Below are positions 8,097 through 17,154 of a stretch of DNA of 64,000 nucleotides, piece after piece. This DNA comes from Stappia sp. (lineage in GTDB: Bacteria > Pseudomonadota > Alphaproteobacteria > Rhizobiales > Stappiaceae): NCBI GenBank assembly GCA_002722295.1, contig PBLF01000002.1, positions 124,001-188,000 of the forward strand, given 5' to 3'. The translations under genes were made by a program, and so were the position numbers. Below the pieces are notes generated by a model. The model ran no database searches. It was not told where the DNA came from and worked only from the letters and a program-made list of their open reading frames with translations. Within the stretch, counting starts at the first letter, position 1. Every line of letters starts with the position of its first letter.

Positions 8097-8540
8097 TCAG
8101 CCTCCGATCAGGTGACGGGTGACGAACACGGTCGCGGCCGTCGTCGCCATGAAGGTGAGCGTGGCGGTGATCGAGCGCATCGACAGCCGCGCCATGCCGC
8201 AGACGCCGTGGCCCGACGTGCAGCCGGAGCCGAGGGTGACGCCGATGCCGACCAGCACGCCGCCGCCAAGCAGCGCCAGGCTCGAGGCCGGCACCGCGAT
8301 CTGCGGCATCTCGCCCGTGAGGGCGAGCAGCCCCATCGGCGCGGCGATCATGCCGGCGAGAAAGGCGATGCGCCAGCCACGTTCGCCGTCGCCGGACTGC
8401 GACGCGGCGCCGGGAAGCAGCGAGGCGGCTATGCCGCTGATGCCGGCGATCCGGCCGAACAGCGCCATGAGCACGACGGCGGAGACGCCGATCAGCGTTC
8501 CGCCGAGCGCGGCCAGATAAGGGGTGAATTCGGTTGTCAT
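8097..8540 (-). CDS. pmpA: YeeE/YedE-family sulfur transporter subunit A
   Basis: A 147-residue membrane protein with the YeeE/YedE signature GSGCTSGHGVCGMARLS, whose cysteines are the proposed sulfur relay. It is the first gene of the leftward operon and forms a pair with the next gene. The ATG at 8540 follows GAGGAG by 12 bases; a TTG four codons upstream sits directly against GAGGAG and is less likely. Expression should be released by sulfide or persulfide through BigR. Confidence 0.83.
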   Translation of the reverse strand: MTTEFTPYLAALGGTLIGVSAVVLMALFGRIAGISGIAASLLPGAASQSGDGERGWRIAFLAGMIAAPMGLLALTGEMPQIAVPASSLALLGGGVLVGIGVTLGSGCTSGHGVCGMARLSMRSITATLTFMATTAATVFVTRHLIGG

Positions 8541-8667
8541 GGGAAAGGGCAACTCCTCAAGCGTCGGTGTCGGCCACGGGCCGGCGGTCCTGGCGCCGCC
8601 GCGTTGTCGGGGGGCTCTCCGGCGGGAACGGCTCCCGTCCGGCGGATACGCGGTTTATCCGATTGCG

Positions 8668-8695
8668 AATATATTATTGTTTGCTAAATTAGCAA
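8668..8695 (-). promoter_or_regulatory. BigR operator and promoter of the persulfide operon
   Basis: A perfect palindrome TTGCTAA-A-TTAGCAA occupies 8681-8695, two bases before the bigR start codon. On the minus strand TTGCTA (8690-8695) and TATATT (8668-8673), 16 bases apart, could be the -35 and -10 of the pmpA operon, so a repressor on the palindrome would cover the -35. The AT-rich palindrome matches the type of site reported for BigR in Agrobacterium and Xylella. Confidence 0.65.
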
Positions 8696-8697
8696 GC

Positions 8698-9045
8698 ATG
8701 AATATTCAAGATATGGAACATAGCGCCGACAGGGCCGCGACGCTTCTTGCCTCCATGGCCAACACGCGCCGGCTCATGGTGCTGTGCCATCTCATGGAGG
8801 GCGAGCGGAAGGTCGGCGAGCTTGCCGCCTGTGTCGGGCTCAGCCAGTCGGCGCTGTCACAGCATCTGGGGCGCATGCGTGCCCAGGGGCTGGTCGAGGC
8901 CCGCCGTGCCGGCCAGGCGGTCTACTACCGGCTCGCGGGCCATGAGGTCGCGCGGGTGCTGGAGGCCCTTCACGGGCTTTACTGCGTCGCCCCCGAGGGC
9001 GAGGCGTCGGCCGGAGGGGCCGTGCCGGTGTCGGCTCCCGCCTGA
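8698..9045 (+). CDS. bigR: BigR-like ArsR-family persulfide-sensing repressor
   Basis: A 115-residue winged-helix ArsR-type repressor with the recognition helix in SQSALSQHLGRMR. Cys30 (MVLCHL) and Cys96 (GLYC) are 66 residues apart, as are the redox pair of BigR, SqrR and YgaV that forms a tetrasulfide bridge on contact with persulfide and releases DNA. Cys45 is an extra cysteine next to the recognition region. The start is set by the ATG right after the palindromic operator, so the gene is probably autoregulated as well as repressing the divergent operon. Its last 67 bases overlap the end of the convergent DedA-PAP2 gene. Confidence 0.88.
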   Translation: MNIQDMEHSADRAATLLASMANTRRLMVLCHLMEGERKVGELAACVGLSQSALSQHLGRMRAQGLVEARRAGQAVYYRLAGHEVARVLEALHGLYCVAPEGEASAGGAVPVSAPA

Positions 9046-11111
9046 GCGAGCGGGGCTTCCGGAACCTCCACGTCGCTTGCGATGGCAAGCGTCACCTGCG
9101 ATCCGTCCGCGCGCATCCGGATCGCCACTCCCTTCATCCTCGGCAGCGGGTTTTCCTCCGCCAGCGGCAGGTCCCGGTCCGCGCGCGGCGCCGAGAGTTC
9201 GTTGAGCGGACGCAGGATGCGTTCGTGGATCAGCGAGCCGACGTGGATGGGCAGGTCCTCGCCCGAAACGGTGGTCACGCGAAACCGGGTCGGCCACAGG
9301 CGCAGCACCCAGCGCCCGCCGTCGCGCGCTTCGTCGTCATCCCGGTTCGCGGAGACAGGATCGCTCTCCTCGTCGCGGCGCACGAGAACGAGCTCCGCGC
9401 CGCGTCCGTTCTGGATGCGTGGCAGGGCGGGAAGCTGTTCCGGCGGCGTGCGGCCGGTCAGGAAGCCGGCGAAGGTCGCCACCGACCATTGCGGGGCCTC
9501 CACATAGCCGGCCGGGGCGAGTGCCTCGGCAAGGCGTGCCGGATCGCCCGCCCACTGCAGGATCAGCGGCTCGCCCTCCCCGCCGTTGAGTTCGATGCGC
9601 TCCGCCGGCAGGTCCTTCCACCCCTGCGCGCGCCAGACGGGCTCCGCGAGCGTCACCGTCGGCGAGACCGGCTGGTACATGGCCAGCGCGCCGTCGAAAT
9701 TGCGCATGGCGTGAAAGCCGCCGGCAAGCGCCAGGGTCAGCGTGACCATCCCGGCGAGTGCCCAGCGTCCCACCTTCTCGTTGTGAACAGAGCCGAACAC
9801 GAAGGCGAAGGCGGACACCATGGCGGTTCCGAAGGCGATGCCGCCCAGCACGTCGCTGGCCCAGTGCGCGCCGAGGTAGACGCGCGAGAAGGCGACCGCC
9901 CCGATCAGCGACACGGCGACGGAGAAAACGCCGGCCTTGGTCAGTGGCGACCGGTCGTGGGCGACGAGCACCGCGATCAGACCGTAGAGAACGGTGGTGA
10001 CCGTCGCGTGGCCGGAGGGGAAGGAGAAGGCGTCGGCGCCGGTGTAGATGTCGATCGGCCGTTCCCGGTTCATGAGCAGCTTGAACAGGGGCACGAAGAT
10101 CGCGGTTCCGGCCATGGCGATGAGGAAACCGGTCGCGCGCCGCCACGCCTTGCGGGCGAAGAGATAGGCAACGGTCACGCCGGCGACGATGGAGGCGATG
10201 AGGCCGTCGCCGAGCATGGTGATCGCGACCATGATCTCGTCGCCCGTGGGCGTGCGCAGGTCCTGGAACAGGTTGCGGATGGCCGTGTCGGCGCGCTGCA
10301 GGCCGGCGTCGGGCGAAATGGCGCTGGCAAGCAGGACGAAGACGGGCACCGTCACGAGCAGCAGCAGCGCGGAGATCAGCATTCCGGCGGATCGCGGATG
10401 CGCGGGGTCGAACATCCGTGCCAGCCAGCGCGCCGCGCGGTTGTCGTGGGAGGCGAGCCAGGCGACGAAGCGCAGCCGTGAGCCGGCATAGAACGGCAGC
10501 ACGATCAGGATCAGCCAGCGCGCCAGCATCACCGCGATGAAGATCAGCACCAGGAACACGCCGAGCATGGTGGCGAGGCGTCCGCTGATCTCGCCGAGCG
10601 CGCCGAAGGCGGTGCCGGCGATGAAGCCGGGGCCCAGGTGGATCACGCTCCAGGCGATGGCCGAGGTCACGTTGATGAAGGTGAAGCGGGCCGCACCCAT
10701 GCCGACCATGCCGGCGATGCCCGGCACGATGGCCTTCACGCCGGGCACGAAACGCCCGATGAAGACGCTCTTGCCGCCGTGGTTGCGGAAGTAGGCCTCG
10801 CCGCGTTCCACCAGCGAGCGATAGCGCGAGAACGGCCAGACCGACTTGATCCGGTCCTTGTAGTAGTAGCCCACCCAGTAGGAAATCGCGTCGCCGGCGA
10901 TGGCGCCCAGCGTCGTCCAGATGAAGATCGGCCAGGGATCGAGCTTGCCGAGTCCCACCAGCGTTCCCGCCCCCACCAGCACCACCGTCGAGGGGACGAC
11001 CATGCCGATCAGGAACAGCGCCTCGCCCATGGCGATGATGAACACGACGGCGTTTGCCAGGGTGGGATGCTCGCCGATGAAGGTCACGAGCTGATTGAGG
11101 ATGTCGGTCAC
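8979..11111 (-). CDS. DedA-PAP2-LssY three-domain membrane protein
   Basis: A 710-residue fusion. An N-terminal DedA (VTT/SNARE-associated) domain of about 200 residues, with VPSTVVLVGAGTLVG and FIGRFVPGVKAIVPG, belongs to a family linked to lipid flipping. Next is a multi-helix PAP2 phosphatase with all three signatures: KLLMNRERP, SFPSGHA and SRVYLGAHWASDV. The C-terminal soluble part (about 470-690) resembles the LssY C-terminal domain. The protein probably dephosphorylates a lipid phosphate such as undecaprenyl pyrophosphate or phosphatidate at the membrane. It converges on bigR with a 67-base overlap that encodes its disordered Ala/Pro tail. Confidence 0.85.
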   Translation of the reverse strand: MTDILNQLVTFIGEHPTLANAVVFIIAMGEALFLIGMVVPSTVVLVGAGTLVGLGKLDPWPIFIWTTLGAIAGDAISYWVGYYYKDRIKSVWPFSRYRSLVERGEAYFRNHGGKSVFIGRFVPGVKAIVPGIAGMVGMGAARFTFINVTSAIAWSVIHLGPGFIAGTAFGALGEISGRLATMLGVFLVLIFIAVMLARWLILIVLPFYAGSRLRFVAWLASHDNRAARWLARMFDPAHPRSAGMLISALLLLVTVPVFVLLASAISPDAGLQRADTAIRNLFQDLRTPTGDEIMVAITMLGDGLIASIVAGVTVAYLFARKAWRRATGFLIAMAGTAIFVPLFKLLMNRERPIDIYTGADAFSFPSGHATVTTVLYGLIAVLVAHDRSPLTKAGVFSVAVSLIGAVAFSRVYLGAHWASDVLGGIAFGTAMVSAFAFVFGSVHNEKVGRWALAGMVTLTLALAGGFHAMRNFDGALAMYQPVSPTVTLAEPVWRAQGWKDLPAERIELNGGEGEPLILQWAGDPARLAEALAPAGYVEAPQWSVATFAGFLTGRTPPEQLPALPRIQNGRGAELVLVRRDEESDPVSANRDDDEARDGGRWVLRLWPTRFRVTTVSGEDLPIHVGSLIHERILRPLNELSAPRADRDLPLAEENPLPRMKGVAIRMRADGSQVTLAIASDVEVPEAPLAQAGADTGTAPPADASPSGATQ

Positions 11112-11245
11112 GGCGTCCTGCTCGGGTTTTCTGGCCTTGCGGAGGCGGACGCATCACGCGCCCGCCTCTTCGGCCCGCTACATGTACGCGCTCGCTTCCG
11201 ATCCGCCAATCCTTCCCGCATCCTTTTGATGTCGCGGGTGAAGAT

Positions 11246-11294
11246 CGCCGGCGTCCCGGCACCGGCGGTGGGGATAACGGGTGCCGGGCGCCGG
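11246..11294. repeat. Inverted repeat, GC-rich hairpin
   Basis: CCGGCG-T-CCCGGCACC (11248-11263) pairs with GGTGCCGGGCGCCGG (11280-11294), giving 15 bp with one bulged T and a 16-base loop. No T-tract follows on either side. It lies in the 296-base divergent gap between the DedA-PAP2 gene and ppk2, where no other gene is seen, so it could be a protein site or a leader hairpin. Confidence 0.4.
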
Positions 11295-11407
11295 GGCATG
11301 CCGTGCGGGGTTGCAAGGCGCCGCGCATGTTGAAACTCTCGTGTCCGGTCTCCCCGGTGGACCGGGGGGAGCCGTGATGCCGCAACGCCAGAAGCAGGAC
11401 GCGTCCC

Positions 11408-13030
11408 TTGTTCCAGTCCGCGAGACTTTCCGCCCCCCTGTCCGGCTCGGACTACGACCGGCTCGAACCGGCGGGGCGCACCGCGCTGCTCTCCGCCCAG
11501 CGTCAGGTCATCGGCACCGGCGCCATGTCGGTGGTCGTGGTGGTCGCCGGTGTCGACGGCGCAGGCAAGAACGACGCCATCGCCCGCCTGCACGAGTGGA
11601 TGGACGTGCGCTATCTCGCCTGCAACGCCTACGAGGAGGAGGAGACGGACGTGGAACGCGCCCGGCCGGCCATGTGGCGCTACTGGCGCGACCTGCCGGC
11701 GCGTGGCGAGACCTCCGTTGTGGTCGGCTCCTGGTACAATGAGCCGCTGCGCCGCTTCGTGCTGGGCGAACTGGACGAGGCGGGCTTCGAGCGCGCCCTC
11801 GCCCGCATCAACCGCTTCGAGGAAATGCTGGCGCGCGAGAACGTGCTTTTGCTCAAGGTCTGGTTCTCGCTGCGGCCGAAGGAGCAGAAAGACCGCCTCA
11901 AGGCGCTGAAGAAGAAGGCCCGCGCCCGGCGCATCCTGGCCGAGTGGACCGATCTGGAGCATTCCGGCGAGGCGCAGAAGGCATTCGAGCGGGCAGCGCT
12001 TGCAACATCCACCGCTGCCGCGCCCTGGATCGTGATCCCCTCCGAGGATCCCCGCTCCCGCGACATCGCCTTCGGGCGCTGCCTGGAAATGGCGATCAGC
12101 CGCCGCCTCGCCCTGCTGCTGCCCGCCCATCCCGAGGCCGCCAGCGTGCCGGGCACGGTGCCGCTCGCCCACGCCATGTCCGAGGCGGTGCCGCCGGAGG
12201 CGACGGCGGATGCCGCGCCCCGTGATGCCACACCCGGTGACGCCGCACCTGCCGAGAGCGGAACGCCCGCCTTCGACGCGGCGGCGCCGGTCGTGCCCAC
12301 GGTCGCGCATGTGAAGCCGGTCTCGGCGATCGACGCCATCGATCTTTCCGCCCGCCTGCCCAAGGCGCGCTACAAGGGCGAACTGGAGCACTGGCAGGCG
12401 GAGCTTGCGCATCTTGTCGACAAGCGCGCCTTTCGCGACCTCGGTCTCGTGATCGCCTTCGAGGGCAACGACGCGGCCGGAAAGGGCGGCGCGATCCGCC
12501 GGCTCATCCGTCCGCTCGACCCGCGCAGCTACCGGGTGCATCGCATCTCCGCTCCGGGCCGGGAGGAAAAGGCGCGTCCCTATCTCTGGCGTTTCTGGAC
12601 CCGGGTGCCGCGTCACGGCCACATCGCCGTCTTCGACCGTTCCTGGTATGGCCGGGTGCTGGTCGAGCGGGTCGAGGGCTTCTGCTCGCGTGAGGACTGG
12701 ATGCGCGCCTATGGCGAGATCAACGCCTTCGAGAGCGAACTGGCAAACGACAATGTCCTGGTGGTGAAGCTGTGGCTGGCGATCAGCAAGGAAGAGCAGC
12801 TCGCCCGTTTCAAGGCGCGCGAGGAAACGCCCTACAAGCGCTTCAAGATCACCGACGAGGACTGGCGCAACCGGCTCAAGTGGGACGCCTACGCGCGCGC
12901 CGCCGGCGACATGATCGACCGCACGTCGACGGAGGAGGCTCCCTGGGCGCTGATCTCCTCGGAAGACAAGCGGCACGCGCGCGTCGCCGTGCTCAAGCAT
13001 GTCGTGAGCCGGCTGAAGAGCGTGTTGTGA
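11408..13030 (+). CDS. Two-domain polyphosphate kinase 2 (polyphosphate:AMP phosphotransferase type)
   Basis: A 540-residue protein with two PPK2 domains. The first has Walker A GVDGAGKN at 48-55 and GSWYNEPL; the second has EGNDAAGKGG at 352-361 and DRSWYGRVL. An Ala/Pro/Thr-rich linker (about 245-300) joins them. Tandem PPK2 enzymes (class II, Pap) phosphorylate AMP to ADP with polyphosphate, the C-terminal copy being catalytic and the N-terminal one structural. The degenerate first lid agrees. Translation appears to begin at TTG (11408) after AGGAC at good spacing; no closer ATG fits the domain boundary. Confidence 0.88.
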   Translation: MFQSARLSAPLSGSDYDRLEPAGRTALLSAQRQVIGTGAMSVVVVVAGVDGAGKNDAIARLHEWMDVRYLACNAYEEEETDVERARPAMWRYWRDLPARGETSVVVGSWYNEPLRRFVLGELDEAGFERALARINRFEEMLARENVLLLKVWFSLRPKEQKDRLKALKKKARARRILAEWTDLEHSGEAQKAFERAALATSTAAAPWIVIPSEDPRSRDIAFGRCLEMAISRRLALLLPAHPEAASVPGTVPLAHAMSEAVPPEATADAAPRDATPGDAAPAESGTPAFDAAAPVVPTVAHVKPVSAIDAIDLSARLPKARYKGELEHWQAELAHLVDKRAFRDLGLVIAFEGNDAAGKGGAIRRLIRPLDPRSYRVHRISAPGREEKARPYLWRFWTRVPRHGHIAVFDRSWYGRVLVERVEGFCSREDWMRAYGEINAFESELANDNVLVVKLWLAISKEEQLARFKAREETPYKRFKITDEDWRNRLKWDAYARAAGDMIDRTSTEEAPWALISSEDKRHARVAVLKHVVSRLKSVL

Positions 13031-13036
13031 CGCCGG

Positions 13037-14251
13037 CTATCCTTCCGCCGGCGTTCCGAACACCGTGACCGCGAGCGCCAGCGCGGCCACCAGCGCGAAG
13101 CCCGCCGCCAGGTGCATCCGCCCATCCCGTCGCGCGCCGAGGGCGGCGATCGCGGCCTGCAGGGCGTAGTAGAGCGCGAAGGCGCGCGAGGCATAGGCGA
13201 TGATCTCGAAGACGCCGGAGGTCCAGGTGAGCGCCAGGCCGACCGCCACCAGCACGCCATAGGCCTGCCGTTCGCCGAGCCGGCCGCCGCTTTCCTCCTC
13301 GACCAGCCCGCCGCAGCCCACCGTGTCGGCGACGGCGGCGCTGAACTGGGCGCTGAGAGCGGCAACGACCAGCAGCAGCGGCAGCACGGGCGCGACCTCG
13401 CGCATCATGCCGATCACCGCCGTTTCGTGCACGGCCCCCTCCGGGCTCGCCACCGCGTAGCTCACCAGCGCGATGTAGACGAGATAGATGAGCGTGGCGA
13501 TGATCTGCGCCAGGCGCATGGAGCGGATCCGCGTCGGCGCGTCATAGGTGGCGCCGAGATAGCGCGACGTCTCGAAGCCCTGCACGGTGACGATGAGGCC
13601 GAAGCCGAGGGTCAGCGCCTGCCATCCGGTCTCGCGCGGTGCGTCCGCGTGCAGGGTTCCAGCCGCGCCCGCCTCGCCGAAATGCACGGCGAGCCCCGCC
13701 GCGAGCGCCGCGATCACGGCAAGCTTCACGGTGACGGAAACCTGCTCGAGCCCCTCCAGCGCCTTGAACCCCTTTGTCCAGCCCACGCCCAGGATGACCA
13801 GCAGGACCGCGCTGGTCAGGACACGGCCGTGCAGCGTCTCGTGCAGCGGCGTCAGGCTGACGCCGAAGGAGCCGAACAGGTTGAGATAGTAGGTGACGGA
13901 GATGACATAGGCGCCCGACAGGGCCCAGGAGGCCATCCTTTCGAGCCGCCGTTCGGCGGAGCTGCGGTCGTGGCCTTGCGCATCCAGCCGGGCGATGTTG
14001 AACCGCACCGCCGCTCCCATGCCCCAGGCGGCGGCGCACAGGAGCGCCATCGCGAGCGGTGCGTAGCCGCCATAGGCGTTGTCGAGCAGCGGTCCGAGCA
14101 CCAGGAAGCCGCTGCCGATGATGGAGGCGAGCGGGGTCACCGTCGCCTGCCACAGCCTGTTGCGTGACACCGCCGGCCGCGCGAGCCACCAGGCGGTGGC
14201 GAGAAGAACGGCGACAAGCAGGGCGTCGAGGGCGGAGAAGCTGGTCGGCAT
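13037..14251 (-). CDS. Polytopic membrane protein, APC-permease-like
   Basis: A 404-residue integral membrane protein with about 11 hydrophobic helices. The opening helix has SIIGSGFLVLGPLL, like the IIGSGxF glycine-rich helix 1 of APC-superfamily amino-acid permeases, and later come VQGFETSRYLGATYD and an AVADTVGCGG segment. No substrate can be read from sequence. The open frame continues upstream, but the ATG at 14251 begins just before the first helix and has GGACAAG upstream. It converges with ppk2, the two stops being 6 bases apart. Confidence 0.55.
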   Translation of the reverse strand: MPTSFSALDALLVAVLLATAWWLARPAVSRNRLWQATVTPLASIIGSGFLVLGPLLDNAYGGYAPLAMALLCAAAWGMGAAVRFNIARLDAQGHDRSSAERRLERMASWALSGAYVISVTYYLNLFGSFGVSLTPLHETLHGRVLTSAVLLVILGVGWTKGFKALEGLEQVSVTVKLAVIAALAAGLAVHFGEAGAAGTLHADAPRETGWQALTLGFGLIVTVQGFETSRYLGATYDAPTRIRSMRLAQIIATLIYLVYIALVSYAVASPEGAVHETAVIGMMREVAPVLPLLLVVAALSAQFSAAVADTVGCGGLVEEESGGRLGERQAYGVLVAVGLALTWTSGVFEIIAYASRAFALYYALQAAIAALGARRDGRMHLAAGFALVAALALAVTVFGTPAEG

Positions 14252-14372
14252 GGCCGTTCTTGTCCGCCGCGCGGCCGCGACGGTCAAGGGGGATGCGCAC
14301 CGGGAGCGCATCCGGACGGCGGCGCTCGTCCTTGCCGGCCGGATGCGTGTCGCCCGAAGGGGGCCGGCCGAT

Positions 14373-15032
14373 CTACTGGAGTTCCGGAACCCGCATGGCC
14401 AGCCGCTCGGCCAGCTCCCGTGCGTCGGCCCGTCCCGCCTTGAGGGAGGCGCGGTAGCGGCGGTCGCCGAACTCCTGGTACTCGATACGCACCACATGCA
14501 TGGTCGCGGCCCCCAGGAACTCGCGCAAGGTCTCCAGGTGGGGCAGCAGGTGGTCCATGCCGTCGCGCGAGCCGCCGGGCTCGAAACCGAACTCGCCGCA
14601 GGCGGTCAGCACCACCAGTTCCTTGCCCGCGAGCAGCGGGTCGAGCGGCCAGTCCCCGCGTTCGAGATCGAAGGAAAAGGTCCTGTCCTTGCGCACCACG
14701 TTGTCGATCCATGCCTTCAGGGTCGAGGGCAGGCCGTAGTTGTACATGGGCGTCGTCAGTACGATCACGTCGGCCGCCGCCAGCTCCTCGATCATTCTTT
14801 CTGACGGGGCGAGAAGCTGCTCCTGTTCCGGGGAGCGGTCCTCGTCGGGGGTGAAGGCGGCGACGATCCAGTCGTCGCATATGTGGGCAGGCGGCTCCTG
14901 CGCCAGGTCGCGCCGCTCCCAGGTGTCCTCGGGGCGCAGGCTCTGCCAGCGTTCCTCGAAGCTGTTTCCGAGCGTGCGCGTCAGCGATCGCCTCTGCCGG
15001 GCGCTGGCGTCGATGCGGAGTATCCTTTTCAT
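14373..15032 (-). CDS. FMN-dependent NADH-azoreductase-like flavoprotein, copy 1
   Basis: A 219-residue flavodoxin-fold protein of the AzoR/NAD(P)H quinone oxidoreductase family: IDASARQRRSLTRTLG at the FMN phosphate site, TPMYNYGLPSTLKAWID, and ACGEFGF near the flavin ring. These enzymes reduce quinones and azo dyes by two electrons with NADH, and protect against electrophiles. ATG 15032 follows GGGAGGGAC. It is a close tandem paralogue of the gene beginning at 16018, with long stretches of identical DNA (for example around 14682-14720 and 15667-15705). Confidence 0.85.
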   Translation of the reverse strand: MKRILRIDASARQRRSLTRTLGNSFEERWQSLRPEDTWERRDLAQEPPAHICDDWIVAAFTPDEDRSPEQEQLLAPSERMIEELAAADVIVLTTPMYNYGLPSTLKAWIDNVVRKDRTFSFDLERGDWPLDPLLAGKELVVLTACGEFGFEPGGSRDGMDHLLPHLETLREFLGAATMHVVRIEYQEFGDRRYRASLKAGRADARELAERLAMRVPELQ

Positions 15033-15343
15033 GCCTCTGTCCCTCCCGATAGCATAAATTGAATGACCGAAGTCAAACGAGATATATATTGCAAAGTCGA
15101 AGCGATTCTCCCGGATCACAAGAAATAAAATCTAATGATCCTCTCGTCCGGAGGTTTGAACGACTTCATGATATATATGATATTGTTTTCGGTATTTACA
15201 TGAGAATGACGAAATTAATATATCTAGAGTTGTTTTGAGTTGTAATAATACATTTTCGGTATTGGGGGTGAGATCCTGCGCGGCGCCCTATGTGCCCGGT
15301 TCCCGGGCGGCGCGCGCCGCCCGGCGGGGGGCGTTTGCCCGGG
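15033..15343. other. AT-rich gap between the azoreductase paralogues
   Basis: About 310 bases with no plausible gene. The part from 15050 to 15260 is strikingly AT-rich compared with everything around it. TTTTCGGTATT occurs twice (near 15187 and 15252). It should hold the promoter of copy 1 and possibly LysR binding sites; no motif is clear enough to mark. Confidence 0.5.
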
Positions 15344-16018
15344 TTATCGGGCTTCGCCCTGAAGGGAGGGGCGTGTCCGCGCCGCCAGCCGCCCGGCCAG
15401 CGCCCCGGCCTCGTCTCGGGCCGCCTTGAGGGACGTGCGGTGACGGTCGTCACCGAACTCCTGGTACTCGATGCGCACCACATGCATGGTTTCGGCTCCC
15501 AGGTAGTGCCGCACCGTGTCCAGGTGGGGAAGGAGATGGTCCATGCCGTCGCGCGGGCCGCCGGGCCCGAAGCCGAACTCGCCGCAGGCGGTCAACACCA
15601 CCAGTTCCTTGCCGGAAAGGACCGGCTCCAGCGGCCAGTCGCCCCGCGTCAGGTCGAAGGAGAAGGTCCTGTCCTTGCGCACCACGTTGTCGATCCACGC
15701 CTTCAGGGTCGAGGGCGGGCCATAGTTGTACATGGGCACGGTGATCACGATCAGGTCGGCCGCCGCCAATTCCCCGATCATCCGGTCCGATGCGGAAAGC
15801 AGGTCCTGTTGATCCGCCGACCGCCGGTCTTCCGGCGTGAACGCGGCGGCGATCCAGGCGCTGCCCACATGCACCGGCGGGTCGAGAGCCAGGTCGTGCC
15901 GCTGCCAGGGGTCCTCGGGGCGCAGGCTCTGCCAGCGATCCTCGAAAATGTCGCCGAGCGCGCGTGTCAGTGAGCGCTCCTGTTGCGCGCTGGTGTCGAT
16001 GCGAAGTATGTTTCTCAT
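15344..16018 (-). CDS. FMN-dependent NADH-azoreductase-like flavoprotein, copy 2
   Basis: A 224-residue paralogue of the neighbouring gene with the same landmarks (IDTSAQQERSLTRALG, VPMYNYGPPSTLKAWID, ACGEFGFGPGG) and a slightly longer, divergent C-terminus. Most residues in the flavin-binding core are identical, indicating a recent tandem duplication. It starts 97 bases from a divergent LysR gene, the usual arrangement for a regulator and its target; I infer that this LysR controls one or both azoreductases in response to quinone or thiol stress. Confidence 0.85.
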   Translation of the reverse strand: MRNILRIDTSAQQERSLTRALGDIFEDRWQSLRPEDPWQRHDLALDPPVHVGSAWIAAAFTPEDRRSADQQDLLSASDRMIGELAAADLIVITVPMYNYGPPSTLKAWIDNVVRKDRTFSFDLTRGDWPLEPVLSGKELVVLTACGEFGFGPGGPRDGMDHLLPHLDTVRHYLGAETMHVVRIEYQEFGDDRHRTSLKAARDEAGALAGRLAARTRPSLQGEAR

Positions 16019-16115
16019 GAGTGTGCCTCCATGTGTAATTCATTTTAAGGTATTGTAATAAAATGGTTATTCAAAAGAACATGCGACCTCTTCGGATGAA
16101 TAAAGGTCATCCGTA

Positions 16116-17012
16116 ATGGCGCGTCCCTCCCTTGCCGCGATGCGTGTCTTCGAGGCGGCCGCCCGGCTTGGCAGCTTCAAGGAGGCGGCCGGGGAACTGG
16201 CCATGACGCCGACGGCGGTCTCCCACAGGATCCGCAATCTCGAGGAGGAACTCGGCCAGCCCCTGTTTCGCCGCAGCCACCGCAAGGTGGAATTGACCTC
16301 GGCGGGGGTGGAGCTTTTCGAGGCGGCGCGCGGCGCGGTTGCGCTGCTGGATGCGGCCTTCGAGCGCCTGGACGCGGGAGCCCGGATCGTCTGCGTGTCC
16401 GCGACGCCGGCCTTCGCCGCCCTGTGGCTCGCTCCCCGCCTGTCCACACTCGCAGCCGCCCTGCCCGGTGTCACGCTTCGTCTCGAGGCGTCACACGCGC
16501 CGGCCGATCTGGAGCGCGTGCGCGACATCGACCTGGCGGTACGCTACGGCTCACGGTCTCCGACCGGCACGGGTCGTGTTCTGGCCGGCGAGCGCTTTCG
16601 CGCCTATGCCGCGCCGCATGTGGCGCAGGGGCCGCCGGAGGCGCTCGATCGGCTGCCACTTCTCACCTGCCGCTGGCAGGCGCGGGACCTCGCGCCGGTT
16701 TCGCTCGAGGTGTTCGAGGCGCGTCGCGAGGACGGCGCGCCGCCGGCGCTTTCCTTCGACGACGAGCATCACGCCGCGCTCGCCGCCGTCTCGGGAAAGG
16801 GCATCGTGATCCTCAGCGAGATCCTCGCCGGCCATCTGGTCGAGGCGGGCCTTCTGGCCGAACCCTGGCCGGATGCCTGCGTTGCAGGTCATGCCTACCG
16901 GTTGCTTGCGGCGCCGGCGTCAGCCGTCCGGCGCGACGTGCGGCGGGTGGCCGCGTGGCTGGAAGCGGAACTTGCCGGAGACGCTGCCATGAGAGAGCGG
17001 ACGCCGCCATGA
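16116..17012 (+). CDS. LysR-family regulator (GcvA-like)
   Basis: A 298-residue regulator with an N-terminal winged helix (LAAMRVFEAAARLGSFKEAA, then MTPTAVSHRIRNLEEEL) and a substrate-binding-like effector domain from about residue 90. The order SLAAMRVFEAAAR-GSF is the GcvA/AmpR subgroup form. It is divergent from azoreductase copy 2 across an AT-rich 97-base gap, which should contain their shared control region. The next gene, cytosine deaminase, follows on the same strand after 142 bases, so read-through is possible, but a functional link is not indicated. Confidence 0.85.
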   Translation: MARPSLAAMRVFEAAARLGSFKEAAGELAMTPTAVSHRIRNLEEELGQPLFRRSHRKVELTSAGVELFEAARGAVALLDAAFERLDAGARIVCVSATPAFAALWLAPRLSTLAAALPGVTLRLEASHAPADLERVRDIDLAVRYGSRSPTGTGRVLAGERFRAYAAPHVAQGPPEALDRLPLLTCRWQARDLAPVSLEVFEARREDGAPPALSFDDEHHAALAAVSGKGIVILSEILAGHLVEAGLLAEPWPDACVAGHAYRLLAAPASAVRRDVRRVAAWLEAELAGDAAMRERTPP

Positions 17013-17154
17013 GAGTGTGGCGGCGTCCCGCCCGCCAACCCGGGGCAAAGACCTCTTGAGCCGGAGCCCGTACTCGCCGAAACTCCGCGCCGGTGCCTGG
17101 TGATTTGCGCCGCCGCCTCCCCGCGACCCGCCCGGAATGCCCGAAAGGACAAGG

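Noticed and set aside
15150-15260. AT-rich gap as a possible insertion sequence or phage remnant
   Set aside because: No transposase, terminal inverted repeats, tRNA target or target-site duplication was found.
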